Assembly (NCBI GenBank): GCA_016283355.1
Contig: JAEEMS010000009.1
Span: 1 to 50,194, forward strand
Reading direction: 5' to 3'
Source: Elusimicrobiaceae bacterium
GTDB lineage: Bacteria > Elusimicrobiota > Elusimicrobia > Elusimicrobiales > Elusimicrobiaceae
DNA: 50,194 nucleotides
Program-made: the position numbers and the translations under genes
In this document: positions 25,976 to 34,228 of the stretch, one piece after another
Numbering within the stretch: position 1 is the first letter of the stretch
How the letters are laid out: each line of letters starts with the position of its first letter
Notes under the pieces: model-generated
Told to the model about the DNA's origin: nothing
The model's database searches: none
Seen by the model: the letters and a program-made list of their open reading frames with translations, nothing else

Positions 25976-27427
25976 TTAGAAAGCATTAACCTCCATCTGC
26001 TTGAAAAAATCTTTATTGGATTTTGTAGCAGACAGCTTTTCCAACAGTAATGTCATCGCATCTACGGAACTAAGCGGTGCCAGTACCTTGCGGATAATCC
26101 ATACTTTATTGAGTTCATCTTCCGGCAAGAGTAAGTTCTCTTTTCGGGTAGAACTGCGGTTAATATCTACCGCCGGGAAAATGCGCCGTTCCGACAGTTT
26201 GCGGTCCAAGCACAATTCGCTGTTACCCGTTCCTTTAAATTCCTCGAAAATAACTTCATCCATACGGCTACCGGTTTCAATCATGGCCGTAGCAATAATG
26301 GTAAGCGAACCACCTTCTTCTATGTTGCGGGCAGCTCCCAGGAAACGTTTCGGTTTCTGCAAAGACGTCGCTTCCAGACCTCCGGTAAGTACACGACCGG
26401 AAGAAGGAGCTACTGTATTGTATGCACGGGCCAAACGGGTAATGGAATCCAGCAAGATAACCACATCTTTGCCTTGTTCTGCCAAACGCTTGGCTTTCTC
26501 AAGCACCATTTCCGCTACTTGTACGTGGCGATCCGCCGGTTCGTCAAAAGTAGAGGCCACTACTTCGCCTTTTACGTTGCGACTCATGTCCGTTACTTCT
26601 TCCGGACGTTCATCAATGAGCAGTACCATTAATACCGTATCTTTATAATTTTCCGCAATTGAGTGGGCAATTGCTTGCAAAATCATTGTTTTACCGCTTT
26701 TGGGTGGGGCCACAATCAAGGCACGTTGCCCTTTCCCGATAGGAGCAATCAAATCAATTACCCGTTGGGTAAGTGAATTTTTATCCAATTCCAACGTAAA
26801 TCGTTCATCCGGATGCAGCGGTGTTAAGTTTTCAAATAATGGGCGGTTGTATACTTGCGTAGAATCTACCCCGTTCACTTTTTGCACCTGAAGCATGGCA
26901 AAATAACGCTCGTTATCTTTGGGCGGACGAATGAGACCTTCGATGGTATCTCCTTTGCGCAAACCCAAACGTTTAATTTGAGAAGGAGATACATAAATAT
27001 CTTCCCCCCCGGCCAAATAATTATTTTCTTCGGAGCGCAGGAAACCGAACCCGTCCGGTAAAATTTCCAACACACCTCCGCCGTAAACAGAACCGTTTTG
27101 TTTGGCTTGAATGGCCACTATACGACCGATAAGCTCTTGCTTACGCAAACCGGAAATATCTTCTAAATTGTAATTGACAGCTAATTTCGTTAATTCGGCA
27201 ACGCTTAATTTATTGAGTTCACGTGCGTCCATTGTTTTAGCGCCGTTAGGTTGGCGGGCCGGTTGTGCTGTCTGCGTATTTGGATAGGTTGGTTTTTGCA
27301 CTAAGCGGGTATTTGTATGACGAGAAGAATAATTTTCTCGTTTGGCCGTCTCTGTTTTAACAGTGCGGGGGGATTTGGTTTCTTTGGCAGGTTTTTCCAC
27401 TATTTCCTGCGTTTTATTTTCTTCCAT
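25976..27427 (-). CDS. rho: Transcription termination factor Rho
   Basis: Hexameric RNA-dependent ATPase that ends transcription. The 483 residues begin with about 65 residues of basic, Thr- and Gln-rich low complexity not found in E. coli Rho, then the N-terminal helix bundle ([16 protein letters not shown]), the cold-shock-like RNA-binding fold ([23 protein letters not shown]), and the ATPase with Walker [23 protein letters not shown], Walker [18 protein letters not shown] and [24 protein letters not shown] ribosome site precedes the ATG. N-terminal insertions are common in Rho from many phyla. Confidence 0.96.
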   Translation of the reverse strand: MEENKTQEIVEKPAKETKSPRTVKTETAKRENYSSRHTNTRLVQKPTYPNTQTAQPARQPNGAKTMDARELNKLSVAELTKLAVNYNLEDISGLRKQELIGRIVAIQAKQNGSVYGGGVLEILPDGFGFLRSEENNYLAGGEDIYVSPSQIKRLGLRKGDTIEGLIRPPKDNERYFAMLQVQKVNGVDSTQVYNRPLFENLTPLHPDERFTLELDKNSLTQRVIDLIAPIGKGQRALIVAPPKSGKTMILQAIAHSIAENYKDTVLMVLLIDERPEEVTDMSRNVKGEVVASTFDEPADRHVQVAEMVLEKAKRLAEQGKDVVILLDSITRLARAYNTVAPSSGRVLTGGLEATSLQKPKRFLGAARNIEEGGSLTIIATAMIETGSRMDEVIFEEFKGTGNSELCLDRKLSERRIFPAVDINRSSTRKENLLLPEDELNKVWIIRKVLAPLSSVDAMTLLLEKLSATKSNKDFFKQMEVNAF

Positions 27428-27441
27428 GATAACTCCTAATT

Positions 27442-28020
27442 TTACTTAAGTAGGTCAAACGCTTTACAAAAACGATGGACCTTCCATCTTAAATCTGTTT
27501 TTGTTTTATGAAAAAAAATCACATCTGCCAGGGCCGCCTTTTTTTCTTCGGGCCATTGGGCTTTTAAACGTGCTTCATATGCGGCACGTGTCAAACCGCG
27601 TTTCTTTAAACGCATATTGAGTGTCTTGGGATCTGCCATCACCAGCACATTCAAATCTGTCATTTTTTCCCAGCCGGCTTCAAACAACAAAGGAATTTCT
27701 ATTACCACTAAATGTTGGGAACTTTTTTTAATTTGCTGTGCCAATTCCTTTAATACCAGCGGATGGATAAAACGTTCCAATTGCACTCGTTTAGACGCAT
27801 TCGCAAAAACTTGGCGGGCGATTACTTGCTTTTCTACTGTGCCAAACCAACGTTTGAGGTATTGTTGTATTTCCCGTTTTTCGTAAAGTTGCCTTACTAT
27901 TTCATCCGCAGAGAATGTCGCCGCGCCTTGCGCTTGAAAATCGGCCAGGGCTGTACTTTTGCCGCTTAGCATATTTCCGGTAAGCCCAATTATCCATTTA
28001 TTTTTGACACGTAAATTCAT
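27442..28020 (-). CDS. coaE: Dephospho-CoA kinase
   Basis: Last step of coenzyme A synthesis, phosphorylating the ribose 3'-OH of dephospho-CoA. The 192-residue protein has the P-loop GNMLSGKS (normally GGIGSGKS, so the first half is altered but GxxxxGKS is intact), [23 protein letters not shown] and [21 protein letters not shown] take the ATG at 28020, which overlaps the polA stop as ATGA; an earlier ATT is unlikely. The ribosome site is weak, suggesting coupling to polA. Confidence 0.91.
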   Translation of the reverse strand: MNLRVKNKWIIGLTGNMLSGKSTALADFQAQGAATFSADEIVRQLYEKREIQQYLKRWFGTVEKQVIARQVFANASKRVQLERFIHPLVLKELAQQIKKSSQHLVVIEIPLLFEAGWEKMTDLNVLVMADPKTLNMRLKKRGLTRAAYEARLKAQWPEEKKAALADVIFFHKTKTDLRWKVHRFCKAFDLLK

Positions 28021-30605
28021 AAAGGAAGCTTTTCTAATTCGTACCAATTTTTACCGGCTTTAGCGCTGACCAATAAGGGAACTCTTAGTTTCACGGCATT
28101 TTGCATGCACTCTTTGATTTGAGCAGCCGCTTCTTGCAACCGTTCTTGCGGCAATTCAAAAATAAGTTCATCATGTACCTGCATTGTCATTTTTACGGAC
28201 GTATCGCGATAGATGGTAAACACATCTATCATAGCTTTTTTAATAATATCTGCGCTACCGCCTTGCACAATCGTGTTGATAGCCGCACGCTGCGCAAAAG
28301 AAGATAACGCCCCTACACCCATATTAAATTCCGGCAGATACCGAACATGTCCAAGCATTGTTTTAACATATCCGTTTTGACGCGCCAACGCAACATTGGC
28401 ATCAATCCATTCACGCACAACATGATAATTACGGAAATAATTGTCGATATATTCTTTTGCTTCGCGCAGAGAAATGCCCAACGCTTGAGACAGCCCCATA
28501 GGGCCCTGTCCATAAATGATACCAAAATTTATAGCTTTTGCACTAGAGCGCATTTCCGCAGTAACCATCAGGGGCATCACGCCAAACACTTGTGCAGCCG
28601 TCTGTGTATGAATATCCCCCCCTTCTAAAAATGCCTGAATAAGTGCTGGGTCTTGACTTTCATGTGCAAGAACACGCAAATCAATTTGAGAATAATCTAC
28701 ACTGAGCAACACATGCCCCGGTGCGGCACAAAAAGCACGGCGCAATTGGCGTCCTTTCTCTGTACGAACGGGAATATTTTGCAAGTTAGGGCTGGAACTG
28801 GATAGCCGTCCCGTTACCGTACCGGTTTGATCTAAATAAGAATGGACTTTATTTTCATCATCGGCTAACAAAAGCAAATTATCCACATAGGTGGATTTTA
28901 ATTTGCTGCTGGAACGATAATCTAAAATAGCACGCGCCACCGGATAAAGAGGGGCTATCTCTTCCAACACACTTTCATCTGTAGAATACCCCGTCTTAGT
29001 TTTACGAACCGGAGGAATTTTCATTTCTTCAAAAAGCAAAATTCCCAGTTGTTTAGGAGAATTAATATTTACCCTGTACCCCGCCAATGTATCAATTTGT
29101 TGTTGAAACTGCGCAATTTCGTTCTCCAGCACCCCTTGAAAACGGCGTAACCAATCCGGGTCCACTCTGAACCCTGTAAATTCCATATCCGATAAAATCA
29201 TCATAAGCGGAAGTTCCAAGGTACGGTACAATTCGTATTGTCCGCTTTCTTGTAGTTTTTTGGTTAACACTTCCTTGAGCGGCCAGATAAACCGATTATA
29301 CATTTGTAACAAAGCGATGGGATCTTCTTCGCTAACCGTTACAGAAAAGTATGCGCCGCAGGAACCCGCAAAACTTAAATCCTCAGAAGGGTTGAGTAAA
29401 TATCTGGCCAAACGTCCATCAAAACAATTGATAAATTGCCCTTTTAAATCCAAATCTAATTGGCGCAAGGTTAATTTTAAATCGTATCCTATTTTTTCAA
29501 CCGTATCTTTTTGAAAAATTTGCTTTAACTGCGCCATTTCCCATGGTTGTATATCCGACAAAGCAATGATACAACTTTCCTGCGGATTAAAGCCCAACAC
29601 CAGGCGATCCTCATCCACGTGCACAAAAACTTGTGATGCGGTCATGCCTTTTTCAAGTGCTTGCGAAAGCGAAAGAGACACCGACGATGGCGCTTGCGGC
29701 TGAGAAACAGGAGCAGGAGCCCCCTCTTGCGGGAAAGAAATAAAATCCATTAAATTTTTAAATTCATATTGGGAAAATAATTTTCCTAGTTCTTCCCGGG
29801 AGGGAGTATGTACTTGGTAGTCCGTTATGGAAAACGGAAGGGATAAATCCGGATCTAACACCACCAGTTGCTTGGAAAGAAGGGCTTCCCCTTCGTGTTC
29901 CAATAATTTTTTAGCCACAGCGGGTTTCATGGCCGGATTATCTTGCCGGGCTGCCCGCAAGATATCTTCCAAGTGACCGAATTTTTGAATTAAATCAACG
30001 GCAGTTTTAGGACCTACCCCCGCTACACCCGGGATATTATCGGATGCGTCTCCGACAATCGAAAAGTAATCCGGAAGGAACGGCACCTGCACTCCAAATT
30101 TTTCTACAGCAGCTTCGGGTCCTTTAAAACCGTCTTTTCCACCGGCGGGCCAAATGTGAATAAATGAATTTAAAAATTGATAAACGTCTTTGTCCGTTGT
30201 AACCAAAACACTTTTTACTTGCACTTTTTCTGCTTGCAACGCAAGAAAGGCCATCAAATCATCTGCCTCAATGCCGGGCTTGGCCACTACGGCAAACCCT
30301 AACCGGCTAACAAGTTCCCTTGCCAAACTCAACTGGTTTAAAAGAGCTTCGTCCGGTTTTTTGCGCGTTCCTTTATAAGACGGTAGCAATGCTTTGCGAC
30401 GCGCGCATCCCCCCGGAGAATCAAAGCAAACCGCCACATAAGATGGATTTTTTTCCCGCCGCATTTTGAGCAGCCAACGAACGAATCCAAACAAAGCCCC
30501 CACCTCTAATCCGGTAGAAGTGGTTAATTTAGGAAGCGCATGATAATTGCGATGCAAAAAATTATGCGCATCTACTAAAAAAAAGTCGGGGGAAAAACTT
30601 GTCAT
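28017..30605 (-). CDS. polA: DNA polymerase I with inactive proofreading domain
   Basis: An 862-residue repair and Okazaki-fragment polymerase. Residues about 1-290 form the 5'-3' exonuclease (FVRWLLKMRR, EADDLMAFLA, TTDKDVYQFL, GDASDNIPGVAGVGPKTA). The middle (about 315-470) has the 3'-5' exonuclease fold but lacks the DxE metal site (FVHVDEDRLVLGF where FDTET is expected), as in Taq. The polymerase part has motif A DYSQIDLR, the O-helix RSSAKAINFGIIYG, and motif C VHDELIFE. Motif A has Asp where E. coli and most relatives have the steric-gate Glu (DYSQIELR). The gene is followed by coaE with an ATGA overlap. Confidence 0.96.
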   Translation of the reverse strand: MTSFSPDFFLVDAHNFLHRNYHALPKLTTSTGLEVGALFGFVRWLLKMRREKNPSYVAVCFDSPGGCARRKALLPSYKGTRKKPDEALLNQLSLARELVSRLGFAVVAKPGIEADDLMAFLALQAEKVQVKSVLVTTDKDVYQFLNSFIHIWPAGGKDGFKGPEAAVEKFGVQVPFLPDYFSIVGDASDNIPGVAGVGPKTAVDLIQKFGHLEDILRAARQDNPAMKPAVAKKLLEHEGEALLSKQLVVLDPDLSLPFSITDYQVHTPSREELGKLFSQYEFKNLMDFISFPQEGAPAPVSQPQAPSSVSLSLSQALEKGMTASQVFVHVDEDRLVLGFNPQESCIIALSDIQPWEMAQLKQIFQKDTVEKIGYDLKLTLRQLDLDLKGQFINCFDGRLARYLLNPSEDLSFAGSCGAYFSVTVSEEDPIALLQMYNRFIWPLKEVLTKKLQESGQYELYRTLELPLMMILSDMEFTGFRVDPDWLRRFQGVLENEIAQFQQQIDTLAGYRVNINSPKQLGILLFEEMKIPPVRKTKTGYSTDESVLEEIAPLYPVARAILDYRSSSKLKSTYVDNLLLLADDENKVHSYLDQTGTVTGRLSSSSPNLQNIPVRTEKGRQLRRAFCAAPGHVLLSVDYSQIDLRVLAHESQDPALIQAFLEGGDIHTQTAAQVFGVMPLMVTAEMRSSAKAINFGIIYGQGPMGLSQALGISLREAKEYIDNYFRNYHVVREWIDANVALARQNGYVKTMLGHVRYLPEFNMGVGALSSFAQRAAINTIVQGGSADIIKKAMIDVFTIYRDTSVKMTMQVHDELIFELPQERLQEAAAQIKECMQNAVKLRVPLLVSAKAGKNWYELEKLPL

Positions 30606-30643
30606 AGCATAGGTTTTGCCCTTTTTACCATCCGAGCAAAAAT

Positions 30644-31069
30644 TTATTTATAGCGGGCCAGCGTTTCTTTTATCTCATCGCCTACTTCTTTGTTATATCC
30701 TTTTTGTCCGGAAGAGTATACTTGGACTCCGCCATTTAAAATAATTGTTTTGGGATATAAGGTTACATCCAATTGATTGGCCAATTGAAGATCTTCCTCT
30801 TGCGGGTGCGTCATATCTACCAAGTAGAAATAAATTTTTTCTTGTGCAGCATATTGTGCTACCAACGGCAGCAATATTTCTTTTTTAAATTTTTTGCAAG
30901 GAGCGCACCACTGCGCCGTGAATGTAAGAACATATACGTCGCCGTCCTTTGATTGAAAAATTTTCTGATATTCTTCTTTGGGAAGCACACGAATTTCTTT
31001 CTGTTCTGCCTGACACGGCACAGAAAGCAACCCCCACAGCACTACCACCCATAAATACCATTTTCGCAT
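30644..31069 (-). CDS. Exported thioredoxin-like protein
   Basis: A 141-residue protein with a signal peptide (WYLWVVVLWGLLSVPCQA) and a thioredoxin fold. The active site is WCAPC, followed by KKFKKEILLPL; later YPKTIILNGG contains the cis-Pro of the fold. The mature protein should act in the periplasm as a disulfide reductase or in cytochrome or outer-membrane protein maturation. A strong AGGAG site precedes the ATG. It lies 11 bases after trxA, so cytoplasmic and exported thioredoxins share a transcript. A DsbD-like electron donor is not in the window. Confidence 0.88.
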   Translation of the reverse strand: MRKWYLWVVVLWGLLSVPCQAEQKEIRVLPKEEYQKIFQSKDGDVYVLTFTAQWCAPCKKFKKEILLPLVAQYAAQEKIYFYLVDMTHPQEEDLQLANQLDVTLYPKTIILNGGVQVYSSGQKGYNKEVGDEIKETLARYK

Positions 31070-31080
31070 GAATTACTCCT

Positions 31081-31401
31081 TTATAACAGCGCGTTTATTT
31101 TTTCTTCTAACGCTGATTTGGATTGCAGACCCGTAGTTTGGGCTACTAATTGTCCATTTTTAAAAAAGAGCAACGCGGGAATAGAGGAAATACGATATTG
31201 AGTACAAGTATTCATTGCCTCGTCCGCATTGATTTTACAAACTTTCAATTTACCTTCATATTGTGTTGCCAGCTCATCCACAACCGAAGCCAACATCCGG
31301 CAAGGGCCACACCATGTAGCCCAAAAATCAGCCATCACAGGGCCTTGCGCCTTCAACACTTCTTGTTCAAAATTAGAATCGTTAACTGTTACTTCGCTCA
31401 T
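31081..31401 (-). CDS. trxA: Thioredoxin
   Basis: A 106-residue cytoplasmic thioredoxin with the classic WCGPC site, preceded by VMADFWAT, and the cis-Pro segment SSIPALLFFKNG. It reduces disulfides in enzymes such as ribonucleotide reductase, taking electrons from thioredoxin reductase. Length and motifs are typical. It is the first gene of the trxA, exported thioredoxin, polA, coaE, rho run and has a good promoter. Confidence 0.96.
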   Translation of the reverse strand: MSEVTVNDSNFEQEVLKAQGPVMADFWATWCGPCRMLASVVDELATQYEGKLKVCKINADEAMNTCTQYRISSIPALLFFKNGQLVAQTTGLQSKSALEEKINALL

Positions 31402-31432
31402 AATTTCCCCCTATCAAACATTCTATACCCAC

Positions 31433-31461
31433 AGTTTACTTGCTAAAAAGCAACTTGTCAA
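31433..31461 (-). promoter_or_regulatory. Promoter of trxA
   Basis: Perfect TTGACA (31461-31456), 17 bases, TAAACT (31438-31433, 4 of 6). Transcription should start near 31426, giving a leader of about 25 bases with a GGGGGAAA ribosome site. The spacer holds a small inverted repeat, TTGCTTTTTAGCAA. Confidence 0.7.
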
Positions 31462-31484
31462 CTGTTCATTATTTAAAAAACGAA

Positions 31485-31515
31485 TTTACACAAACAATTT
31501 TAAGTATTGTACAAT
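31485..31515 (+). promoter_or_regulatory. Possible promoter of the YwqK-repeat gene
   Basis: TTTACA (31485-31490) and TACAAT (31510-31515) lie 19 bases apart, a long but usable spacing, divergent from the trxA promoter. The start codon at 31533 follows with an AGAGAAAA ribosome site. Confidence 0.4.
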
Positions 31516-31532
31516 AACAACAAGAGAAAATT

Positions 31533-32591
31533 ATGAAAGAAAAAATTATTTGCATTGTAACCCCTGTAGATAAAACATACTATCGCGCTACCCCTGTGGC
31601 AAAAGAATTTCTGGATAAAGAACACAACGTGGTTCATACAACCGGAACTATTCCCGATGGAGATATGGAAGAATATAACGTGTCCTCCGTTACGCTGAAA
31701 ACACTGCGAAAAGGAAAGTTACATGGCAAATTGGAAATTATCAATTTAACCAACAATACACCTACTCTTACCGAGGAATACGACAAGGGAAAGTTACTAA
31801 ATACATTACAAACCTCTACGCTTTCCCATCCCTCCCTTGAAAAGAGTGCACCCCCGGCCATTTCCGGCACAATTTTAAAAAGCAATAACGGCACGCACTC
31901 TTTTTATTTAAACGGACAGGAAATAGCGGAAGAAACGGTCTCTTCCGGCATGACGGTAGAACTATTGGGAAACATCCCCGACGGAGAAGTAAAAGAATTG
32001 GATGAAAACAATAAAGTAAAAGCCATTGTCCATTACAAGAATAATAAAATGCACGGCACACTTACCCGTTATGATGACGATGGAGAAGTCCTATCGCGCG
32101 AAGAATATGTGGCCGGCATATTGCAAGGTCCTGCGGAGTATTTTTCCTATTTAAACAATGATTTGCTCTATACCAAATGCACTTATAAAAACGCCTTACT
32201 GGAAGGAGAACGAACCGTCATTCAAAAAGATGGCACCTTGCGCGAACGATCCTCGTATAGTCACGGAAAATTGCAAGGAGAGCGTACCAGTTTCTATCCG
32301 AACGGAGTTGCGGAAATAAAAGAAAATTATAAAGATGGGCAACTCAACGGAGAACGCACCTTATTTTTCCCTTCCGGGGAAACATGGTACAAAGAAAATT
32401 TCTCCAATAATTTACTGGAAGGAACTCGAACCGCCTACTATCCAAAGGGAAAGATATATATGGAAGAGTTTTATTCCGAAGGATTATTGAACGGACCACG
32501 CAAAGTATATGATCAAAATGGGAATTTATTAACCAGTGAAGAATACCACTGGGGAACGCTGTTGCATAATACGGAGCGCATGGAACAATGA
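31533..32591 (+). CDS. YwqK/MORN-like repeat protein
   Basis: A 352-residue protein made largely of repeats of about 22-24 residues of the form Y..G.L.GERT.F.P.G....E.., for example YSHGKLQGERTSFYPNG, YKDGQLNGERTLFFPSG, FSNNLLEGTRTAYYPKG and YSEGLLNGPRKVYDQNG; six or more are visible from about residue 145 to the end. Two weaker copies occur near 35-85. The repeats match the beta-hairpin MORN/YwqK type. There is no signal peptide or membrane segment. In other bacteria such proteins bind partners or act as antitoxin-like factors, but none of that can be claimed here. It overlaps ispE by four bases. Confidence 0.8.
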   Translation: MKEKIICIVTPVDKTYYRATPVAKEFLDKEHNVVHTTGTIPDGDMEEYNVSSVTLKTLRKGKLHGKLEIINLTNNTPTLTEEYDKGKLLNTLQTSTLSHPSLEKSAPPAISGTILKSNNGTHSFYLNGQEIAEETVSSGMTVELLGNIPDGEVKELDENNKVKAIVHYKNNKMHGTLTRYDDDGEVLSREEYVAGILQGPAEYFSYLNNDLLYTKCTYKNALLEGERTVIQKDGTLRERSSYSHGKLQGERTSFYPNGVAEIKENYKDGQLNGERTLFFPSGETWYKENFSNNLLEGTRTAYYPKGKIYMEEFYSEGLLNGPRKVYDQNGNLLTSEEYHWGTLLHNTERMEQ

Positions 32592-33520
32592 AAGACATCC
32601 GTTTCTGCCCGGCAAAAATAAATCTTTTTTTGGAAGTAACCGGTAAATTACCAAACGGATACCATGAACTGGCTACTTTGTTTGCCAAAATAAATATAGG
32701 GGATCGGTTAACCGTTGAAGCTACCCCCGCAGAGAAAACAACCATTTCCGTTGTATTGACCGGACCCGTCAGCTCTCAACTCACAGCTGATTCCAACAAC
32801 CTTGTTTGGCGGGCAGCCCAAGCTTTCTTAGATTTTTTTCACTTACAAGCACGTATCTGCATAACATTGGATAAGCACATTCCCACCGGGGCCGGTTTGG
32901 GTGGGGGCTCTTCGGATGCGGCGGGCGTACTACTTAGTTTGTGCAAAATTTTCCGTAAAGATACCGCTCTTCTGTTACCGACAGCCGCTAAATTAGGTGC
33001 GGACGTCCCTTTATTTATGTATGAAGATACTTTTTTAAAGGGAGAGGGAATCGGGGAAAAATTAACACCTATTCCTTCTAAAGGCCCTTTACCTTGGTTG
33101 GTACTAGCTTATCCCAACATGCCGGTTTCTACGAAGGGCGTTTTTGCCCGCTTGCAACTTCCCTCTCGTCAGGAAGTGTTGACAAACCTTTCCAAATTAG
33201 ATAGAATGATTGACGTAGTAAAAAATGACGTTCCTTTTCCTGCGTGGAAAGGATTGCTCTTTAATAGATTGGAAGAATGCGTACTTCCGTTTACTGATTC
33301 TGTACGACAAGTCCGAACGGATTTGCAACAGTTGGTAGCGGAAAATTGCTTGATGTCGGGTTCCGGCTCTACTGTATTTGCTTTAGTTGAAACTGAGCAG
33401 GCCGCGCAAAGCGTGGCGGCACAGTTACAACCAGATGAACGCACGTGTTTTGTAACGACGTTCTTAGAGAGTAACGATAACGATGAAAATCACGGAAATC
33501 CGAATTCACTTAATGCATGA
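32588..33520 (+). CDS. ispE: 4-diphosphocytidyl-2-C-methyl-D-erythritol kinase
   Basis: GHMP kinase of the MEP isoprenoid pathway. The 310 residues contain FCPAKINLFLEVTGKLPNGYHEL, the ATP loop PTGAGLGGGSSDAAG, LGADVPLFMY and the C-terminal MSGSGSTVFAL. The last about 13 residues (after FLESNDND) are low in conservation and overlap the spoVG start by 38 bases, longer than normal overlaps. The start is the ATGA overlap with the repeat-protein gene. Confidence 0.94.
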   Translation: MKDIRFCPAKINLFLEVTGKLPNGYHELATLFAKINIGDRLTVEATPAEKTTISVVLTGPVSSQLTADSNNLVWRAAQAFLDFFHLQARICITLDKHIPTGAGLGGGSSDAAGVLLSLCKIFRKDTALLLPTAAKLGADVPLFMYEDTFLKGEGIGEKLTPIPSKGPLPWLVLAYPNMPVSTKGVFARLQLPSRQEVLTNLSKLDRMIDVVKNDVPFPAWKGLLFNRLEECVLPFTDSVRQVRTDLQQLVAENCLMSGSGSTVFALVETEQAAQSVAAQLQPDERTCFVTTFLESNDNDENHGNPNSLNA

Positions 33521-33797
33521 AGATCGTTTAAAAGCTTTTGCGAGCGTGATATTCGATCATTCATTTGTTGTACGCAACATGAAGGTAGTCGAAGGAACAA
33601 ACGGCGTATTCTTGTGTATGCCTTCCCGAAAAATGTCAGACGGAACCCATAAAGATATGGTACATCCCATTAATCATGAGTTTCGGGCATATTTGGAAGA
33701 GCATGTTTTAAAGGCCTACAGGGAAGAAGTTGAGAAACAATCTCAAAATCCACCATCGCCTTGCAACGAGTATGAATCGCCTTCGGCATATTCATAA
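33483..33797 (+). CDS. spoVG: SpoVG family nucleic-acid-binding regulator
   Basis: A 104-residue protein with the SpoVG signature: MKITEIRIHLM, LKAFASVIFDHSFVVRNMKVVEGTNGVFLCMPSRK and PINHEFRAYLEEHVL. Members bind DNA and RNA and affect division, sporulation and virulence genes in Gram-positives and spirochaetes; the role in non-spore-formers is less clear. The ispE-spoVG order is also seen in Bacillus relatives. The ATG at 33483 lies inside ispE. The tail after about residue 85 is polar and poorly conserved. Confidence 0.93.
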   Translation: MKITEIRIHLMHEDRLKAFASVIFDHSFVVRNMKVVEGTNGVFLCMPSRKMSDGTHKDMVHPINHEFRAYLEEHVLKAYREEVEKQSQNPPSPCNEYESPSAYS

Positions 33798-33807
33798 TAA
33801 GAAAATC

Positions 33808-33845
33808 GCACAGCGCCCATTTTCTTCATCTCGCTTTTGCTGTGC
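33808..33845 (+). other. Inverted repeat between spoVG and tRNA-Gln
   Basis: GCACAGC (33808-33814) pairs with GCTGTGC (33839-33845) around a 24-base loop, ending nine bases before the tRNA. There is no T-run. It could be an RNA-processing structure on a spoVG-tRNA transcript, or chance. Confidence 0.3.
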
Positions 33846-33853
33846 CCATTTAC

Positions 33854-33927
33854 TTCCGGATGGTGAAACGGTATCACTACTGGTTTTGGTCCAGTCATTC
33901 TAGGTTCGAATCCTAGTCCGGAAACCA
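33854..33927 (+). tRNA. tRNA-Gln (anticodon UUG)
   Basis: Complete cloverleaf: acceptor TTCCGGA/TCCGGAA, D-stem GTGA/TCAC with loop AACGGTA, anticodon stem ACTGG/CCAGT with loop TTTTGGT (anticodon TTG), T-stem CTAGG/CCTAG with loop TTCGAAT, discriminator A and an encoded CCA (33925-33927). All stems pair perfectly. Confidence 0.97.
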
Positions 33928-33930
33928 TAT

Positions 33931-33964
33931 AAAACCCCACTTAAATGTGGGGTTTTATTTTTTC
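33931..33964 (+). terminator. Rho-independent terminator after tRNA-Gln
   Basis: AAAACCCCAC (33931-33940), loop TTAAAT, GTGGGGTTTT (33947-33956), a perfect ten-base-pair stem, followed by ATTTTTTTC. It begins four bases after the CCA. Confidence 0.92.
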
Positions 33965-34149
33965 TAGATTCAATACGTGTTAAACCTTGACAATTCCGTC
34001 TTGGTTAGAACTTTCTGCAAAGTGCTTAAGTGCGCGTCAGGAGAGTTTCCTTTTTGTACGTACACATTTTACAAATCAAGCAGATTTTTTATCCTTTCAT
34101 TTGTTTTACGATTAAATACACAACGAAATAGACAAAATTAGGAAGAAAT

Positions 34150-34222
34150 ACCCCCGGCGGGAGTTGAACTCGCAACCTCTTCCTTAGGACGGAATCGCTC
34201 TATCCATTTGAGCTACGGGGGC
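34150..34222 (-). tRNA. tRNA-Arg (anticodon CCU)
   Basis: Acceptor GCCCCCG/CGGGGGT (one G-U pair), D-arm GCTC/GAGC, anticodon stem ATTCC/GGAAG with an A-G mismatch at its base and loop GTCCTAA (anticodon CCT), T-stem GCGAG/CCCGC with one A-C mismatch and loop TTCAACT, discriminator A. CCA is not encoded. Position 32 is G rather than the usual pyrimidine. It begins six bases after the stop of the sigma factor gene on the same strand. Confidence 0.9.
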
Positions 34223-34228
34223 GTAAAA

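Noticed and set aside
26001-26648. Plus-strand open frame of 215 codons
   Set aside because: Antisense to the conserved ATPase part of rho; Ser-rich composition typical of a shadow frame.
28018-28047. ATT start for coaE at 28047
   Set aside because: ATG at 28020 gives the family's normal N-terminus and an ATGA overlap with polA.
33743-33940. Minus-strand open frame crossing tRNA-Gln
   Set aside because: It is the antisense of the tRNA and the end of spoVG, a common false gene.
33987-34015. TTGACA downstream of the tRNA-Gln terminator as a promoter
   Set aside because: No -10-like hexamer at 15-19 bases and no plus-strand gene follows.
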